A stretch of 64,000 bases of DNA from Sinorhizobium americanum (GCF_001651855.1 NZ_LNQC01000049.1:124001-188000), one strand, 5' to 3'. Numbered from the stretch's first letter, positions 51,396 to 61,904 are shown. Notes: a model not told the origin generated them from the sequence alone. Made by a program: numbers and translations.

Positions 51396-51809
51396 TTATT
51401 GTCCGATGGGCGTGGTCAGCTCCGTTTCGGCGGTGTCGACGACAAACACCGCCAGCAGCCGTGCAGGCTCCGTATCGCTGGCATTCGCGCTTACCTGGTG
51501 ATGCGAGCCCGGTTCTTCGTAGAAGTTCTCGCCGGCCCTGTAGACCTTTTCCGGCGAGCCGTTGACGCTGCTGCGGATCGCGCCCTCAAGCACGGTTGCA
51601 TAGATGAAGGCGGATTTCGGATGCGTGTGGGCCGGCGACCCGCCGCCCGGCCCGTATTCGACGAGAACGCCCTTCATGCTCTTGCCGGGGACGTTGGGAA
51701 GCGCGTGGTCGAAGACGACGGTTACCTTTCCCGCCGGCCTGTCTTCGGCCGAAGCTGCAGTGAACGAAAGCGCTGCGAAGGCAGCGGCCGAGAGAAATCG
51801 GGCAAGCAT
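51396..51809 (-). CDS. Periplasmic cupin protein
   Basis: 137 aa. Signal peptide MLARFLSAAAFAALSFTAASA, then a single cupin barrel with HTHPKSAFIYATVLEGAI (His-X-His, Tyr replacing the usual Glu region) and a second-motif His pair in EPGSHHQVSAN. AGGAG 7 nt upstream sets the start; the frame runs back to 51947. Between an NmrA-like gene and the pump genes in the same operon. Substrate unknown. Confidence 0.82.
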   Translation of the reverse strand: MLARFLSAAAFAALSFTAASAEDRPAGKVTVVFDHALPNVPGKSMKGVLVEYGPGGGSPAHTHPKSAFIYATVLEGAIRSSVNGSPEKVYRAGENFYEEPGSHHQVSANASDTEPARLLAVFVVDTAETELTTPIGQ

Positions 51810-51888
51810 GGCATTTCTCCTTCGAGGGTAGCTGTCAAAAGGCCAGGGCTGAGCGGGCCGCATCCATCTTTGGCGGCCCGCCGGAGGT

Positions 51889-52641
51889 TCAGTGGGCGGC
51901 TTGCCGGGCGAGCCAATCCTCGAACCGGATTGCGCCGATGCGTGCATTGCTGCCGGGGGTCAGCGATTGATCGTCGAGGACGGAGCCGAAGTAGCGCGCG
52001 TGCACGTCCGGTACGACCTTGCGCGCGTCCCTGGTTGCCTTGAGGAAGCGCCTGACCACCTCGTCGAGCGGGATCGCCTCCGGACCGGCCACTTCGACGG
52101 TGCCCTTGATCGGCGGCGCAAGCGCGACATCGGTGAGCGCCGCCGCGACATCGTCGGAGGCCATGGGCTGGAACAGCGCCGGCGACAGGCGAATCTCGTC
52201 ACCGACCGTGCCCGCCTGGGCAATGCCGCCGACGAACTCGAAGAACTGCGTGGCGCGCAGGATGGTGTAGGGAATGCCGGACGCCTTGATGAGGTTTTCC
52301 TGCGCGACCTTCGCCCGGAAATAGCCGTTGTCGGGAAGCCGTTCGCTGCCGACGATCGAGAGGGCCACATGGTGGCGGACGCCGGCGGCAGCTTCCGCGG
52401 CCAACAGGTTGCGGCCCGACGTCTCGAAGAATTCGAGGACTGCCTTGTCTTCCCAAACCGGCGCGTTGGCGACGTCGACGACGATCTCCGCCCCGTCCAG
52501 CGCTTCGGCCAAGCCCTCGCGGGTGATGGTGTTGACGCCGGTGTTGGGGGCGGCTGCGAGCACCTCATGGCCGCGCTCCCTCAGGTTCTTCACGAGTTTC
52601 GATCCGATGAGGCCGGTGCCTCCGATGACGACGATCTTCAT
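51889..52641 (-). CDS. NmrA-like / atypical SDR NAD(P)-binding protein
   Basis: 250 aa. N-terminal Rossmann motif VIGGTGLIG (5-13), then a NmrA/HSCARG-like body with LSIVGSERLP, and YFRAKVAQENLIKASGIPYTILRATQFFEF containing the YxxxK-like element. GGAG 6 nt before the ATG at 52641 fixes the start. Possibly an oxidoreductase or redox sensor. First gene of the NmrA-cupin-HlyD-MFS operon, divergent from the TPR regulator. Confidence 0.85.
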   Translation of the reverse strand: MKIVVIGGTGLIGSKLVKNLRERGHEVLAAAPNTGVNTITREGLAEALDGAEIVVDVANAPVWEDKAVLEFFETSGRNLLAAEAAAGVRHHVALSIVGSERLPDNGYFRAKVAQENLIKASGIPYTILRATQFFEFVGGIAQAGTVGDEIRLSPALFQPMASDDVAAALTDVALAPPIKGTVEVAGPEAIPLDEVVRRFLKATRDARKVVPDVHARYFGSVLDDQSLTPGSNARIGAIRFEDWLARQAAH

Positions 52642-52891
52642 GGCTCTCTCCGTTTCTGCCGACCGCATCATTGCCGTCGATCCGGGGTGGAGAGTGCCTG
52701 CAAGCTTGCCGGAAGTCCTTGCCGCGGGCTTGAATTGACCTTGAGGAAATCTTGGTTATTCGTCCAAGCGGGTTGTCGGTCATCTTGCGGCAGAGATGCG
52801 AGCGCGTTACGGCGAGCCGTGCTATCAATGGACAGAAGTGTCGCCGCTGCTCCGGCTGGCAAGCCGAGCCGCTCGGTCGAGGGATGCCGAC
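52642..52891. promoter_or_regulatory. Divergent promoter region, NmrA operon / winged-helix regulator
   Basis: 250 bp between the two starts. An operator for the regulator at 52892 would be expected here. I see no strong palindrome or clear promoter hexamer pair. Confidence 0.35.
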
Positions 52892-54487
52892 GTGCAATTC
52901 GTGTTTGGAGACTACGCGCTCGACCCCGAGCGCCGGGAGCTTACCCTACGCTCGGAAGTGGTGACCGTCGGGCCGCAGGTCTTCGACCTGCTGCTGCATC
53001 TCGTCAGGAACCGCGACCGCGTCGTCAGCAAGGACGATCTGCTTCAGGCGGTATGGAGCGGCCGGATCGTCTCGGAATCGACGATTACCAGCCACATCAA
53101 CGCGGTGCGCAAGGCAATCGGCGACAACGGTGAAGAGCAGCGCCTGGTCCGCACCGTCGCCCGCAAGGGCTTCCGCTTCATAGGGGTGATCGAGACCGGC
53201 GACATCGCAAAACCGAGGCAGCCCGACGGACCGGGCATCGTCGGACACTCGCCCAGCGAAACGGGGGAGCCTCCTTCCGCGCTCGTCCTTCCGGACAAGC
53301 CCTCGATCACCGTCCTGCCCTTCCAGAATCTCAGCGGCGACCCGGAGCAGGACTATTTCGCCGACGGCGTTGTGGAGGACATCATAGCCGCCCTGTCGCG
53401 CATCCGCTGGCTGTTCGTCATCGCGCGCAATTCGAGCTTCACCTACAAGGGCCGGACGGTGGATACGAGAGACGTCGGCGAAGAGCTTGGCGTGCGCTAC
53501 GTGCTCGAAGGCAGCGTGCGCAAATCCGGCAACAAGGTGCGCATCACCGGGCAGCTCATCGACGCCACGACCGGGACGCATCTCTGGGCGGAGCGCTTCG
53601 AAGGCACGCTCGACGACATCTTCGAATTGCAGGATCAGATAGCCGAAAGCGTCGTCGGGGCGATCGCGCCGCAGCTCGAACGGGCGGAGATCGAGCGCGC
53701 CAAGCGCAAGCCGACGGAAAGCCTGGACGCCTATGACTATTACCTGCGCGGCATGGCGAAGCTGCACAGCGGAACCCGGGAGGCCATCGAGGCGGCGCTA
53801 CCCTTGTTCTACAAGGCGGCCGAGCTTGATGCGGAATTCGCGTCCGCCTACAGCATGGCCGCCTGGTGCCATTTCTGGCGAAAGTTGAACGGTTGGATGA
53901 TCGATCCTCCGTGCGAGATCGCCGAGGGCGCTCGCCTGGCGCGGCTCGCCGTCCAACTCGGCCGCGACGATGCGGTGGCGCTGACGAGAGGCGGACATGC
54001 GCTCGCCCATCTCACCGGCGACCTCGACGGCGGTATCGCGCTCATCGACCGGGCCGTCCTGCTCAATCCCAATCTCGCTCCCGCCTGGTATCTCGGCGGT
54101 GCGCTACGCGCGCTTCGCGGCGAAACGGACGCTGCAACTGAACACTTGACGCATGCCGTTCGCCTCAGTCCGCTGGATCCGGAAATGTTCCGCATGCAGG
54201 TCGGCATGGCGCTGGCAAATTTCTTCGCCGGGCGCTTCGATCCCGCCTCGGCCTGGGCAGAAAAGGCGCTCGGGAACCTGCCCAGCTTGCTTCCGGCAGC
54301 CGCCCTGGCGGCGGCAAGCCATGCGCTCGCCGGGCGCATCGACGAAGCAGGGCATGCGATGCAGCGCCTGCGCACGCTCGATCCGTCCTTGCGCCTCTCC
54401 AACCTCAAGGACTGGCTCCCGATCCATCGACCCGAAGATCTGGCGCGGTTCGCGGATGGGCTGCGGCTGGCCGGTCTGCCCGAGTGA
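52892..54487 (+). CDS. CadC-like winged-helix regulator with TolB-like and TPR domains
   Basis: 531 aa from a GTG start supported by GAGGGA 7 nt upstream; the open frame reaches 52796 but (M)QFVFGDYALDPERRELTL is the family's N-terminus. OmpR-type winged helix about 1-100 (VSKDDLLQAVWSGRIVSESTI, VRTVARKGFRFIG), then a TolB-N/FlgO-like domain (about 140-260: VLPFQNLSGDPEQDYFADGVVEDI begins it) and TPR-like repeats to the end. No TM segment, so it is soluble. Likely controls the divergent operon. Confidence 0.88.
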   Translation: MQFVFGDYALDPERRELTLRSEVVTVGPQVFDLLLHLVRNRDRVVSKDDLLQAVWSGRIVSESTITSHINAVRKAIGDNGEEQRLVRTVARKGFRFIGVIETGDIAKPRQPDGPGIVGHSPSETGEPPSALVLPDKPSITVLPFQNLSGDPEQDYFADGVVEDIIAALSRIRWLFVIARNSSFTYKGRTVDTRDVGEELGVRYVLEGSVRKSGNKVRITGQLIDATTGTHLWAERFEGTLDDIFELQDQIAESVVGAIAPQLERAEIERAKRKPTESLDAYDYYLRGMAKLHSGTREAIEAALPLFYKAAELDAEFASAYSMAAWCHFWRKLNGWMIDPPCEIAEGARLARLAVQLGRDDAVALTRGGHALAHLTGDLDGGIALIDRAVLLNPNLAPAWYLGGALRALRGETDAATEHLTHAVRLSPLDPEMFRMQVGMALANFFAGRFDPASAWAEKALGNLPSLLPAAALAAASHALAGRIDEAGHAMQRLRTLDPSLRLSNLKDWLPIHRPEDLARFADGLRLAGLPE

Positions 54488-54506
54488 GCTCGACGAGCCG
54501 AAGCGT

Positions 54507-54528
54507 GGCCGCCTGTTTTCAGGCAGCC
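54507..54528. terminator. Hairpin between convergent genes
   Basis: A stem GGC/GCC and GCCTG/CAGGC with one mismatch and a TTTT loop lies between the converging ends of the TPR regulator and ribB. No U tract follows on either strand, so intrinsic termination is uncertain. Confidence 0.35.
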
Positions 54529-54536
54529 TGATGAGG

Positions 54537-55166
54537 TTACGCGGCCCGTGCCGCGCCGGCCGGCTGCTCGACGAATGCGATCAGGTCTCTGATGGTGATC
54601 AGCGGAAGCCGGTGCGTTTCAGCGAACACCACGAGTTCCGGAAGCCGGGCCATCGTTCCGTCGTCATTGGCAACTTCGCAAATGACGCCCGATGGGGACT
54701 TGCCGGCGAGGCGTGCCAGTTCCACCGCCGCCTCCGTGTGTCCGGGCCGGCCGCGCACGCCGTTCGGATGCGCCCGCAACGGAAAGATGTGGCCCGGGCG
54801 GGCGAAGTCCGCCGGACGCGCGCCGGGATCCATCAGCGCCTGGACGGTCGCGGCGCGATCGGCTGCGGAAATGCCGGTGGTGGTTGCGGGCAGGTAATCG
54901 ACGGAGACGGTGAATGCTGTCTTATGGAGCTCGGTGTTCTGCGGAACCATGAGCGGGATATCGAGCGCATCGAGGCGCTCTCCTTCCATCGCGACGCAGA
55001 TCAGCCCGCGGGCATGCTTCATCATGAAAGCGATCGTATCGGGCGTCACCGCATCCGAGGCGACGATGATGTCGCCTTCATTCTCCCGGTCCTCGTCGTC
55101 AACGACGACGACCATGCCGCCCAGCGCCAGGACCGCGACTGCGTCTTCAATTTTCGAGATTGCCAT
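54537..55166 (-). CDS. ribB: 3,4-dihydroxy-2-butanone-4-phosphate synthase
   Basis: 209 aa, single RibB domain without the RibA half. It makes 3,4-dihydroxy-2-butanone 4-phosphate from ribulose 5-phosphate for riboflavin. Visible signature: VVVDDEDRENEGDII, TTTGISAADRA, FPLRA, GHTEAAVELARLAG. AAGG 7 nt before the ATG at 55166 supports the start; a TTG at 55181 is in frame. Regulated by the upstream FMN riboswitch. Confidence 0.95.
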   Translation of the reverse strand: MAISKIEDAVAVLALGGMVVVVDDEDRENEGDIIVASDAVTPDTIAFMMKHARGLICVAMEGERLDALDIPLMVPQNTELHKTAFTVSVDYLPATTTGISAADRAATVQALMDPGARPADFARPGHIFPLRAHPNGVRGRPGHTEAAVELARLAGKSPSGVICEVANDDGTMARLPELVVFAETHRLPLITIRDLIAFVEQPAGAARAA

Positions 55167-55206
55167 TCCATTGCCTTTCAAGGGTAGCCAGCTTCGGCAT
55201 CAAACC

Positions 55207-55269
55207 GCGGCGTTTCGGCCGCTATCCATCCCTTGGGCGAACAAGTCCGCGCCGCTCGACAAAGAGCGG
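55207..55269 (-). promoter_or_regulatory. Expression platform hairpins of the ribB riboswitch
   Basis: Between the aptamer and ribB the transcript can form CCGCTC/GAGCGG (55252-55269) and GCGGC/GCCGC (55207-55222). Neither is followed by a long U run, so control may be at translation or by a Rho-like route rather than a classical terminator (inference). Confidence 0.45.
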
Positions 55270-55284
55270 TATGCTGACATTGTC

Positions 55285-55418
55285 CTCTTCCATCCGGACT
55301 GTAACCGTCGGCCCCGGCCTCTCACCGGGTCTGCTGACCTTCCGCATCGGCGGAAGCGCTCGCGGGCTCCCGGATCGCTCCGGATACCGCCGGTGGGGAT
55401 TTTCACCCCGCCCTGAGA
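55285..55418 (-). ncRNA. FMN riboswitch (RFN element)
   Basis: Read on the minus strand the element begins TCTCAGGGCGGGGTGAAA and contains CCCCACCGGCGGTA, AGCCCGCGAGCG, GGTCAGCAGACCCGGTGAGA, GCCGGGGCCGACGGTTACAG and TCCGGATGGAAGAG, which together match the conserved RFN aptamer core. It lies about 120 nt upstream of ribB and lowers expression when FMN is plentiful. Confidence 0.95.
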
Positions 55419-55483
55419 ACAAGCGTAGATAAGGAATTTCTGCAGCAAAAAGCAAGAGGCCAGCTCTTGGCCTGCCTCTGAAT

Positions 55484-56272
55484 CTACCAGCAGCAGAAGC
55501 CGCCATCGACCAGGAGGTCGACGCCGGTCACGAAGCTTGCCGCATCCGAAAGAAGGAAAACGGCGGGCCCGACCATCTCATCCACCGTCGCCATGCGCTG
55601 CATCGGGGTCTGCTCCTCGAACAGCTTGGTCTGGTGCACCATTTCCGGCCGGGTGTTCATCGGCGTGGCCGTGTAACCCGGGCTGATCGTGTTGACGCGG
55701 ATGCCGCGGCCCACCCATTCCATCGCCATCGACTTCGTCATATGGATGACACCGGCCTTCGAGGCGTTGTAGTGGCATTGGCTGAGGCCGCGGTTGACGA
55801 TCACGCCGGACATCGAGGCGATGTTGACGATCGACCCGCGGCCGGTCTTCAGCATCGCCCGTGCTTCCGCCTGGCAGGACAGGAAAACACCTTTCAGGTT
55901 GATGTCCATCATCGTCTGGAACTGGCTTTCCTCCATCTCCTCGGCCGGACTGGCATTGGCGATGCCGGCCGCGTTGACGGCAAGGGCAAGCGGGCCGAGT
56001 TCGGCTTCGGTGCGGGCGACCGCCTCGTTGAGTGCCGCGCCATTGGTCACGTCGGCGGCGATCCGGATGCTGCGGCGGCCCGCGCCGGCGATGAATTCCG
56101 CGGTCTTCGCCAGTCCATCGTCGGTGCGGCGATCGAGCAGCGCAACGTCGGCGCCGCACTGCGCCAGCCCCATGGCGATGCGTTGCCCGATGCCGCTGCC
56201 AGCCCCCGTCACGAAGGCGACGTTGCCGGAGAGATCGAACAATTTCGGCGCATTGAGCGTGATTTCGGACAT
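55484..56272 (-). CDS. SDR-family polyol/sugar dehydrogenase
   Basis: 262 aa classical short-chain dehydrogenase: cofactor motif TGAGSGIG (22-29), a NAAG-type motif (NAAGIAN), catalytic Ser in NIASMSG, YNASK (Tyr-X3-Lys) and PGYTATPM. Asp after the second strand (LLDRR) favours NAD. As the third gene after an ABC sugar importer and next to a kinase/transketolase set, it probably oxidises an alditol to a ketose. Substrate unknown. Confidence 0.87.
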   Translation of the reverse strand: MSEITLNAPKLFDLSGNVAFVTGAGSGIGQRIAMGLAQCGADVALLDRRTDDGLAKTAEFIAGAGRRSIRIAADVTNGAALNEAVARTEAELGPLALAVNAAGIANASPAEEMEESQFQTMMDINLKGVFLSCQAEARAMLKTGRGSIVNIASMSGVIVNRGLSQCHYNASKAGVIHMTKSMAMEWVGRGIRVNTISPGYTATPMNTRPEMVHQTKLFEEQTPMQRMATVDEMVGPAVFLLSDAASFVTGVDLLVDGGFCCW

Positions 56273-56289
56273 GATGACTTATCCCTCGT

Positions 56290-57777
<1,488 letters not shown>

Positions 57778-57807
57778 GGCGCTGATGCCTTTCGGGTATC
57801 GATCCGG

Positions 57808-58746
57808 TTACGGATGGCTCTTCACGAACTCCGGAGCATTGTCGCAGGTCGTCAGCACGGCATTCGGCGTCTGGCGCTCTTCGACCTTCTGACCGGCGGC
57901 CACGGCAAGCGCCGATTCGACCGCAAGGACGCCCATCCTCTGGGTGCTCTGCGTGGCCGTGGCGATGAACGGACCCTTGCACTTGGCGAGATATTCGAGC
58001 GCCGAAACGTCGCCGTCATAGCCGCCAATGATCACCTTGTCGGAGAGGTTGGCAACGTCTACGGCTTTCGCAGCACCCATCGCCAGGCCGTCCGCCTGGC
58101 CGAAGATGATCTTGATGTCGGGGTTTGCCTGCAGCATGTTCTGGGCGATCGAGAAGCCTTCGTCCGCCGACCACATGTTGCTCCACTGCTGGGCGACGAG
58201 TTCCACGCCCGGAGCCTCGTCGATGGCGCGCTTGCAACCGGTGAAGCGATCGACTTCTGGCGTCGTGCCCTTCTGGCCGTGGATGATTGCCATCTTGCCC
58301 GAACCGCCGGCCTTTTCGATGATGTGCTTGCAGACGGCGTAGGCGGATTCGACGCTTTCGCCGGCGATGAAGGTATCGCCCGGCGCGCCCTCCGGGACAC
58401 GGTCGACATTGATCACCGGAATGCCGGCTTCACGGGCAAGGCGGGTCGGCACGGCGGCCGCTGCTGCACCGGCCGGAATATAGATGAACGCGTTGATGTC
58501 CTGCGTCATAAGGTCCTGGACCTGGTTGACCTGGGTGGCGGTGTCGTTCTTCGCGTCGACCACCACGACGTCGATACCCTTTTCCTTCGCGTATTTTTCG
58601 ACGCCGAGCTTGATCTGGTTGAAGAAGTCCGCCTGAAGGTTCGGCACCGCGAGGCCGATCTTCTTGACTTCCGCGGCCGATGCACCGAGCGGGGACATCA
58701 GGACCGCAGCGGTGGTTGCCGCCAACAGCAGGTTGGACAGTTTCAT
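57808..58746 (-). CDS. Sugar ABC transporter periplasmic binding protein (RbsB-like)
   Basis: 312 aa. Signal peptide to residue 24 (ALGASA-type end, PLGASA), then a Peripla_BP_4 fold (KKIGLAVPNLQADFF, VVVDAKNDTATQVNQVQDLM, GIPVINVDRVPEG, IIFGQADGLAMGAA, IIGGYDGD). Binds a monosaccharide or polyol. A hairpin in the leader (58770-58798) may stabilise its mRNA above that of the permease. Confidence 0.93.
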   Translation of the reverse strand: MKLSNLLLAATTAAVLMSPLGASAAEVKKIGLAVPNLQADFFNQIKLGVEKYAKEKGIDVVVVDAKNDTATQVNQVQDLMTQDINAFIYIPAGAAAAAVPTRLAREAGIPVINVDRVPEGAPGDTFIAGESVESAYAVCKHIIEKAGGSGKMAIIHGQKGTTPEVDRFTGCKRAIDEAPGVELVAQQWSNMWSADEGFSIAQNMLQANPDIKIIFGQADGLAMGAAKAVDVANLSDKVIIGGYDGDVSALEYLAKCKGPFIATATQSTQRMGVLAVESALAVAAGQKVEERQTPNAVLTTCDNAPEFVKSHP

Positions 58747-58769
58747 GGGGTTCTCCTCCGAGTTGCTCT

Positions 58770-58798
58770 GTGGATTTCCTGGTTTCGCAGGATTCCAC
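58770..58798 (-). other. Intercistronic hairpin between permease and binding-protein genes
   Basis: GTGGA pairs with TCCAC and TCCTG with CAGGA around a GTTTCG loop, with a small internal bulge. Located upstream of the binding-protein gene, the usual place for stem-loops that raise its transcript level over that of the permease. Function inferred. Confidence 0.5.
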
Positions 58799-58875
58799 CT
58801 CCCTTTTGCCGGCCCGCACCATTGCTGACCGTTTTCGCTTCCCCGCCGCGTTGCTGCATGCGGGGTGAACAGTGG

Positions 58876-59850
58876 CTATTTCCGTTTGCGATAGGTCTCG
58901 GCGGTGACGGCCAGCACGATGACGCCGCCGATGATCACCTGCTGCATGAACGGGGATACGCTCAGCAGGTTGAGGCCGTTGCGCAGGATGCCGATGATCA
59001 GCACGCCGATGATGGTGCCGCCGATGCCGCCCGTGCCACCGGAGAGCGACGTGCCGCCGATGACGACCGCGGCGATGGCGTCGAGCTCGTAGGAGACACC
59101 GGACGAGGGTTGGACCGAGTCGAGCCGTGCCGCCAGCACCATGCCTGACAGCCCCGCCAGGAGGCTGCATACCACGTAGACGAGCACTGTCGCCCGCTGG
59201 ACGTTGATGCCGGCAAGCCGCGCCACTTCGGCGTTGCCGCCGATGGCGTAAAGGACGCGCCCGCCATGGCGATAACGCTGGTAGAGGAGGCCGACGACGA
59301 AGACCACCAGCATCACCGCGACCGTCAGCGTCAGGAAGCCGCCGAAGCGCACGATGGCCATGGTATTGAACCAGGCGGGAAAGCCGATGATCTGCTGGCC
59401 GTCGGTGATCATGTTGGCGAGGCCGCGAGCGATCGACATCATGGCAAGCGTCGCGATGAAGGCCGGCACGTTGAAGCGCGTGATGAGAAGGCCGGCGACC
59501 AGGCCGTTCAGCGAAGCGACCAGCAGGGCGAGCGGAATGGCGATCCACATAGGCACGCCGGCAACGACGTTTAGATAGCCGAGCACCATCATCGCCAGCG
59601 CCATGACCGAACCGACGGCAAGGTCGATGCCGCCGATCAGGATGACCATCGTCATGCCGACGGCCATGATGCCCAGTACCGTGATCTGGTCGAGCACGTT
59701 CAGGAAGTTCCTGATCGAAAGGAACTTGTCGCTGGCGAAGGTGAGAAACAGGCACAGGACAATGAGGCCGAGCAGCGGACCCGTGGCCCCTCGCATCGAC
59801 TGAAGCATCCCGCCCGCGAATCCTTGCCGCTCCGTCGCTGTCGCAAGCAT
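58876..59850 (-). CDS. Sugar ABC transporter permease (RbsC-like)
   Basis: 324 aa, about ten TM segments. BPD_transp_2 landmarks: GGIDLAVGSVMAL, NVPAFIATLAMMSIARGLA, GGNAEVARLAGINV (coupling helix), DAIAAVVIGGTSLSGGTG. First gene of the minus-strand importer operon, divergent from the split transketolase. The usual order permease, binding protein, ATPase is followed by the SDR. Confidence 0.94.
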   Translation of the reverse strand: MLATATERQGFAGGMLQSMRGATGPLLGLIVLCLFLTFASDKFLSIRNFLNVLDQITVLGIMAVGMTMVILIGGIDLAVGSVMALAMMVLGYLNVVAGVPMWIAIPLALLVASLNGLVAGLLITRFNVPAFIATLAMMSIARGLANMITDGQQIIGFPAWFNTMAIVRFGGFLTLTVAVMLVVFVVGLLYQRYRHGGRVLYAIGGNAEVARLAGINVQRATVLVYVVCSLLAGLSGMVLAARLDSVQPSSGVSYELDAIAAVVIGGTSLSGGTGGIGGTIIGVLIIGILRNGLNLLSVSPFMQQVIIGGVIVLAVTAETYRKRK

Positions 59851-60045
59851 GGCGCCCTCCTCCCGTTTCCGGCTTCCTCACCGGTAGCCAGCATAAATAT
59901 TCAATCTTGTCTGTAAATTCGTACCTTATCGATCCTCGCCGTGTCAACACGGTTCTTTGGGCTTTTCTACTCTTCCGCACCTTGACATGCTGCGGTGTCA
60001 TGCAATTATATAGGTCATTGTATATTTATTCACAACGAGGGATTC
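59851..60045. promoter_or_regulatory. Divergent promoter region of the sugar cluster
   Basis: 195 bp. On the plus strand TTGACA (59982-59987) and AATTAT (60004-60009) with 16-bp spacing make a plausible promoter for the transketolase gene. Just downstream, TTGT-N10-ACAA (60018-60035) includes TTTATTCAC (60025-60033), the inverse of GTGAATAAA found before the regulator gene at 63367. This suggests repression by the SorC-type regulator. Confidence 0.5.
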
Positions 60046-60855
60046 ATGCAGCCGAACGATCTCGACCGCATCGCTCGACAGATCCGACTTCGCGATCTGC
60101 AGGCGGTTTTCGAAGCCGGCGCCGGCCATATCGGCGGGGAAATGTCCGCCATCGACATTCTGACGGCGCTCTATTTCCGTGTGCTTCGCATATCGCCCGA
60201 TCAGCCGAAGCATCCGGACCGCGACCGTTTCGTGCTGTCGAAAGGCCATGTCGCGCTGGCGCTTTATGTAACGCTCGCCAAGCGCGGCTTCCTGCCCGAG
60301 GAAGAGATCGGCACCTTCCTCAAGCCGCATTCGCGGCTGAACGGGCACCCGAACTGCACCAAGGTTCCGGGCGTCGAGACCAATACCGGGCCGCTCGGTC
60401 ACGGCCTGCCGGTGGCGGTCGGCATGGCCAAGGCCGCCAAGCTGACCGGCGCCGAGTACCACACCTATGTCTTGACCGGTGACGGCGAGATGCAGGAGGG
60501 ATCGAACTGGGAGGCGATCGCCGCCGCGGCGCAGTTCGGCCTCGACAATCTGACGCTGATCATCGATCACAACCGCTTCCAGCAGGGCGCCACGCTGAAG
60601 GACACCAACAATCTCGCCCCCTTCCCTGCCAAGCTCGAAGCCTTTGGCTGGGACGCCACCGAGATCAACGGCAACGATATGGACGAAATCGTTCCCGCAC
60701 TGGAGCGCCGCGGCAACCGCCCGCACGCAATCGTCGCCCATACCAACAAGGGCCACGGCATTTCCTTCATGCAGGACAAGGTGGACTGGCACCACAAGGT
60801 GCCGAATGCCGAACAATACCAGATCGCCCTGGCCGAGCTTTCGGAGACTTTGTGA
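60046..60855 (+). CDS. Transketolase-like protein, N-terminal (TPP-binding) subunit
   Basis: 269 aa. Carries the TPP motif GDGEMQEGSNWEA (145-157) with IIDHNR, plus SKGHVALALY and TNTGPLGHGLPVAVGMAKA. The pyrimidine-binding half is encoded separately by the next gene, as in split transketolases. Start 60046 has a GAGGG just upstream; the frame reaches 59995. Likely cleaves a ketose phosphate, transferring a C2 unit. Stop and next start overlap (TGATG). Confidence 0.9.
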   Translation: MQPNDLDRIARQIRLRDLQAVFEAGAGHIGGEMSAIDILTALYFRVLRISPDQPKHPDRDRFVLSKGHVALALYVTLAKRGFLPEEEIGTFLKPHSRLNGHPNCTKVPGVETNTGPLGHGLPVAVGMAKAAKLTGAEYHTYVLTGDGEMQEGSNWEAIAAAAQFGLDNLTLIIDHNRFQQGATLKDTNNLAPFPAKLEAFGWDATEINGNDMDEIVPALERRGNRPHAIVAHTNKGHGISFMQDKVDWHHKVPNAEQYQIALAELSETL

Positions 60856-61823
60856 TGAAAGACGTGATCACCTCTCCCAAGCTGCACGACTGCCGCGACG
60901 CCTTCGTTGCCGTGCTGGAGCGTCTCGGCGCGGACAATCCCAAGATCGTGGCGGTCTGCAACGACTCCGTCGGCTCGTCGAAGCTCAACGGGTTCAAGTC
61001 CAAATGGCCGGAACGGCTGGTCAATGTCGGCATTGCCGAGCAGGCCATGGTGGGCGTAGGCGCCGGTCTTGCCAATGGCGGTCTGCTACCCTTCGTTTGC
61101 GGCGCCTCCTGCTTCCTGACCGGCCGTTCTCTGGAGCAGATCAAGGCCGACATCGCCTATTCCAACGCCAATGTGAAACTGATCGGCATTTCCTCCGGCA
61201 TGGCCTATGGCGAGCTTGGGCCCACGCACCATTCGATCGAGGACTTCGCCTGGACCCGAGTGCTGCCGAACCTGCCGGTGATCGCCCCCTGCGACTCGGT
61301 CGAGACCGCCGCGGCGGTGGAATGGGCGGCCCACTATGACGGACCGGTGTTCCTGCGCCTGTCGCGCGTCGGTGTTCCGGACCTCCTGCCGGCCGGGCAC
61401 AGGTTCGAGCTCGGCAAGGCCAACCTGTTGCGTGACGGCGACACCATCACGCTGATCGCCAACGGCACGCTGACCCACCGCATGTTGAAGGCGGCCGACC
61501 TGCTCGCCGAACAGGGGGTCGAGGCTCGCGTGCTGAACATGGCGACGGTCCGCCCGATCGACGTCGAGGCCGTGGTGAGCGCCGCCCGCGAAACCGGGGC
61601 GATCCTGACGGCGGAAGAGCATTCCACCTTCGGCGGCCTCGGCTCGGCCATCGCCGAAGTCGTCGTGGCAGAAGCGCCCGTGCCGATGAAGGTCCTGGGC
61701 GTTCCGGGCATCTTCGCCCCGACCGGCTCGGCCGAGTTCCTGCTCGACGAATTCGGTATGTCGCCTGCCGCCATCACTGAGGCGGCCATCGCTTTGATTG
61801 CACGGAAGTCTTTTCGCGCTTGA
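60855..61823 (+). CDS. Transketolase-like protein, C-terminal subunit
   Basis: 322 aa: pyrimidine-binding domain (RLVNVGIAEQAMVGVGAGLA, AYGELGPTHHSIEDFAWTR in short form) followed by the transketolase C-terminal domain (TLIANGTLTHRMLKAADLL). GIAEQAM carries the Glu that activates TPP. The ATG at 60855 shares its A with the previous TGA; a GTG at 60852 is also in frame. Partner of the subunit encoded just upstream. Confidence 0.9.
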   Translation: MKDVITSPKLHDCRDAFVAVLERLGADNPKIVAVCNDSVGSSKLNGFKSKWPERLVNVGIAEQAMVGVGAGLANGGLLPFVCGASCFLTGRSLEQIKADIAYSNANVKLIGISSGMAYGELGPTHHSIEDFAWTRVLPNLPVIAPCDSVETAAAVEWAAHYDGPVFLRLSRVGVPDLLPAGHRFELGKANLLRDGDTITLIANGTLTHRMLKAADLLAEQGVEARVLNMATVRPIDVEAVVSAARETGAILTAEEHSTFGGLGSAIAEVVVAEAPVPMKVLGVPGIFAPTGSAEFLLDEFGMSPAAITEAAIALIARKSFRA

Positions 61824-61847
61824 TGCTGCGCGTCTAGAGTCCGTGCC

Positions 61848-61879
61848 GGGCGCGGCAAACCCTCCCTATCGCCGCGCCC
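61848..61879 (+). other. Intercistronic hairpin before the kinase gene
   Basis: Perfect 8-bp arms GGGCGCGG and CCGCGCCC around a 16-nt loop. No U tract follows, so it is more likely an mRNA-processing or stability element than a terminator. Confidence 0.45.
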
Positions 61880-61881
61880 CC

Positions 61882-61893
61882 AATTCACGCCTG
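61882..61893 (+). promoter_or_regulatory. Leader element AATTCACGCCTG before the kinase start
   Basis: The same 12 bases recur at 63376-63387 before the regulator start; both overlap or adjoin a GGAG Shine-Dalgarno. It may be part of an operator half-site (ATTCAC) or a conserved ribosome-binding context. Confidence 0.4.
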
Positions 61894-61904
61894 CCGGAGT
61901 TGCC

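Noticed and set aside
60046-61823. A frameshifted single transketolase gene
   Set aside because: The two frames meet in a TGATG overlap, each has a start, and two-subunit transketolases are an established arrangement.
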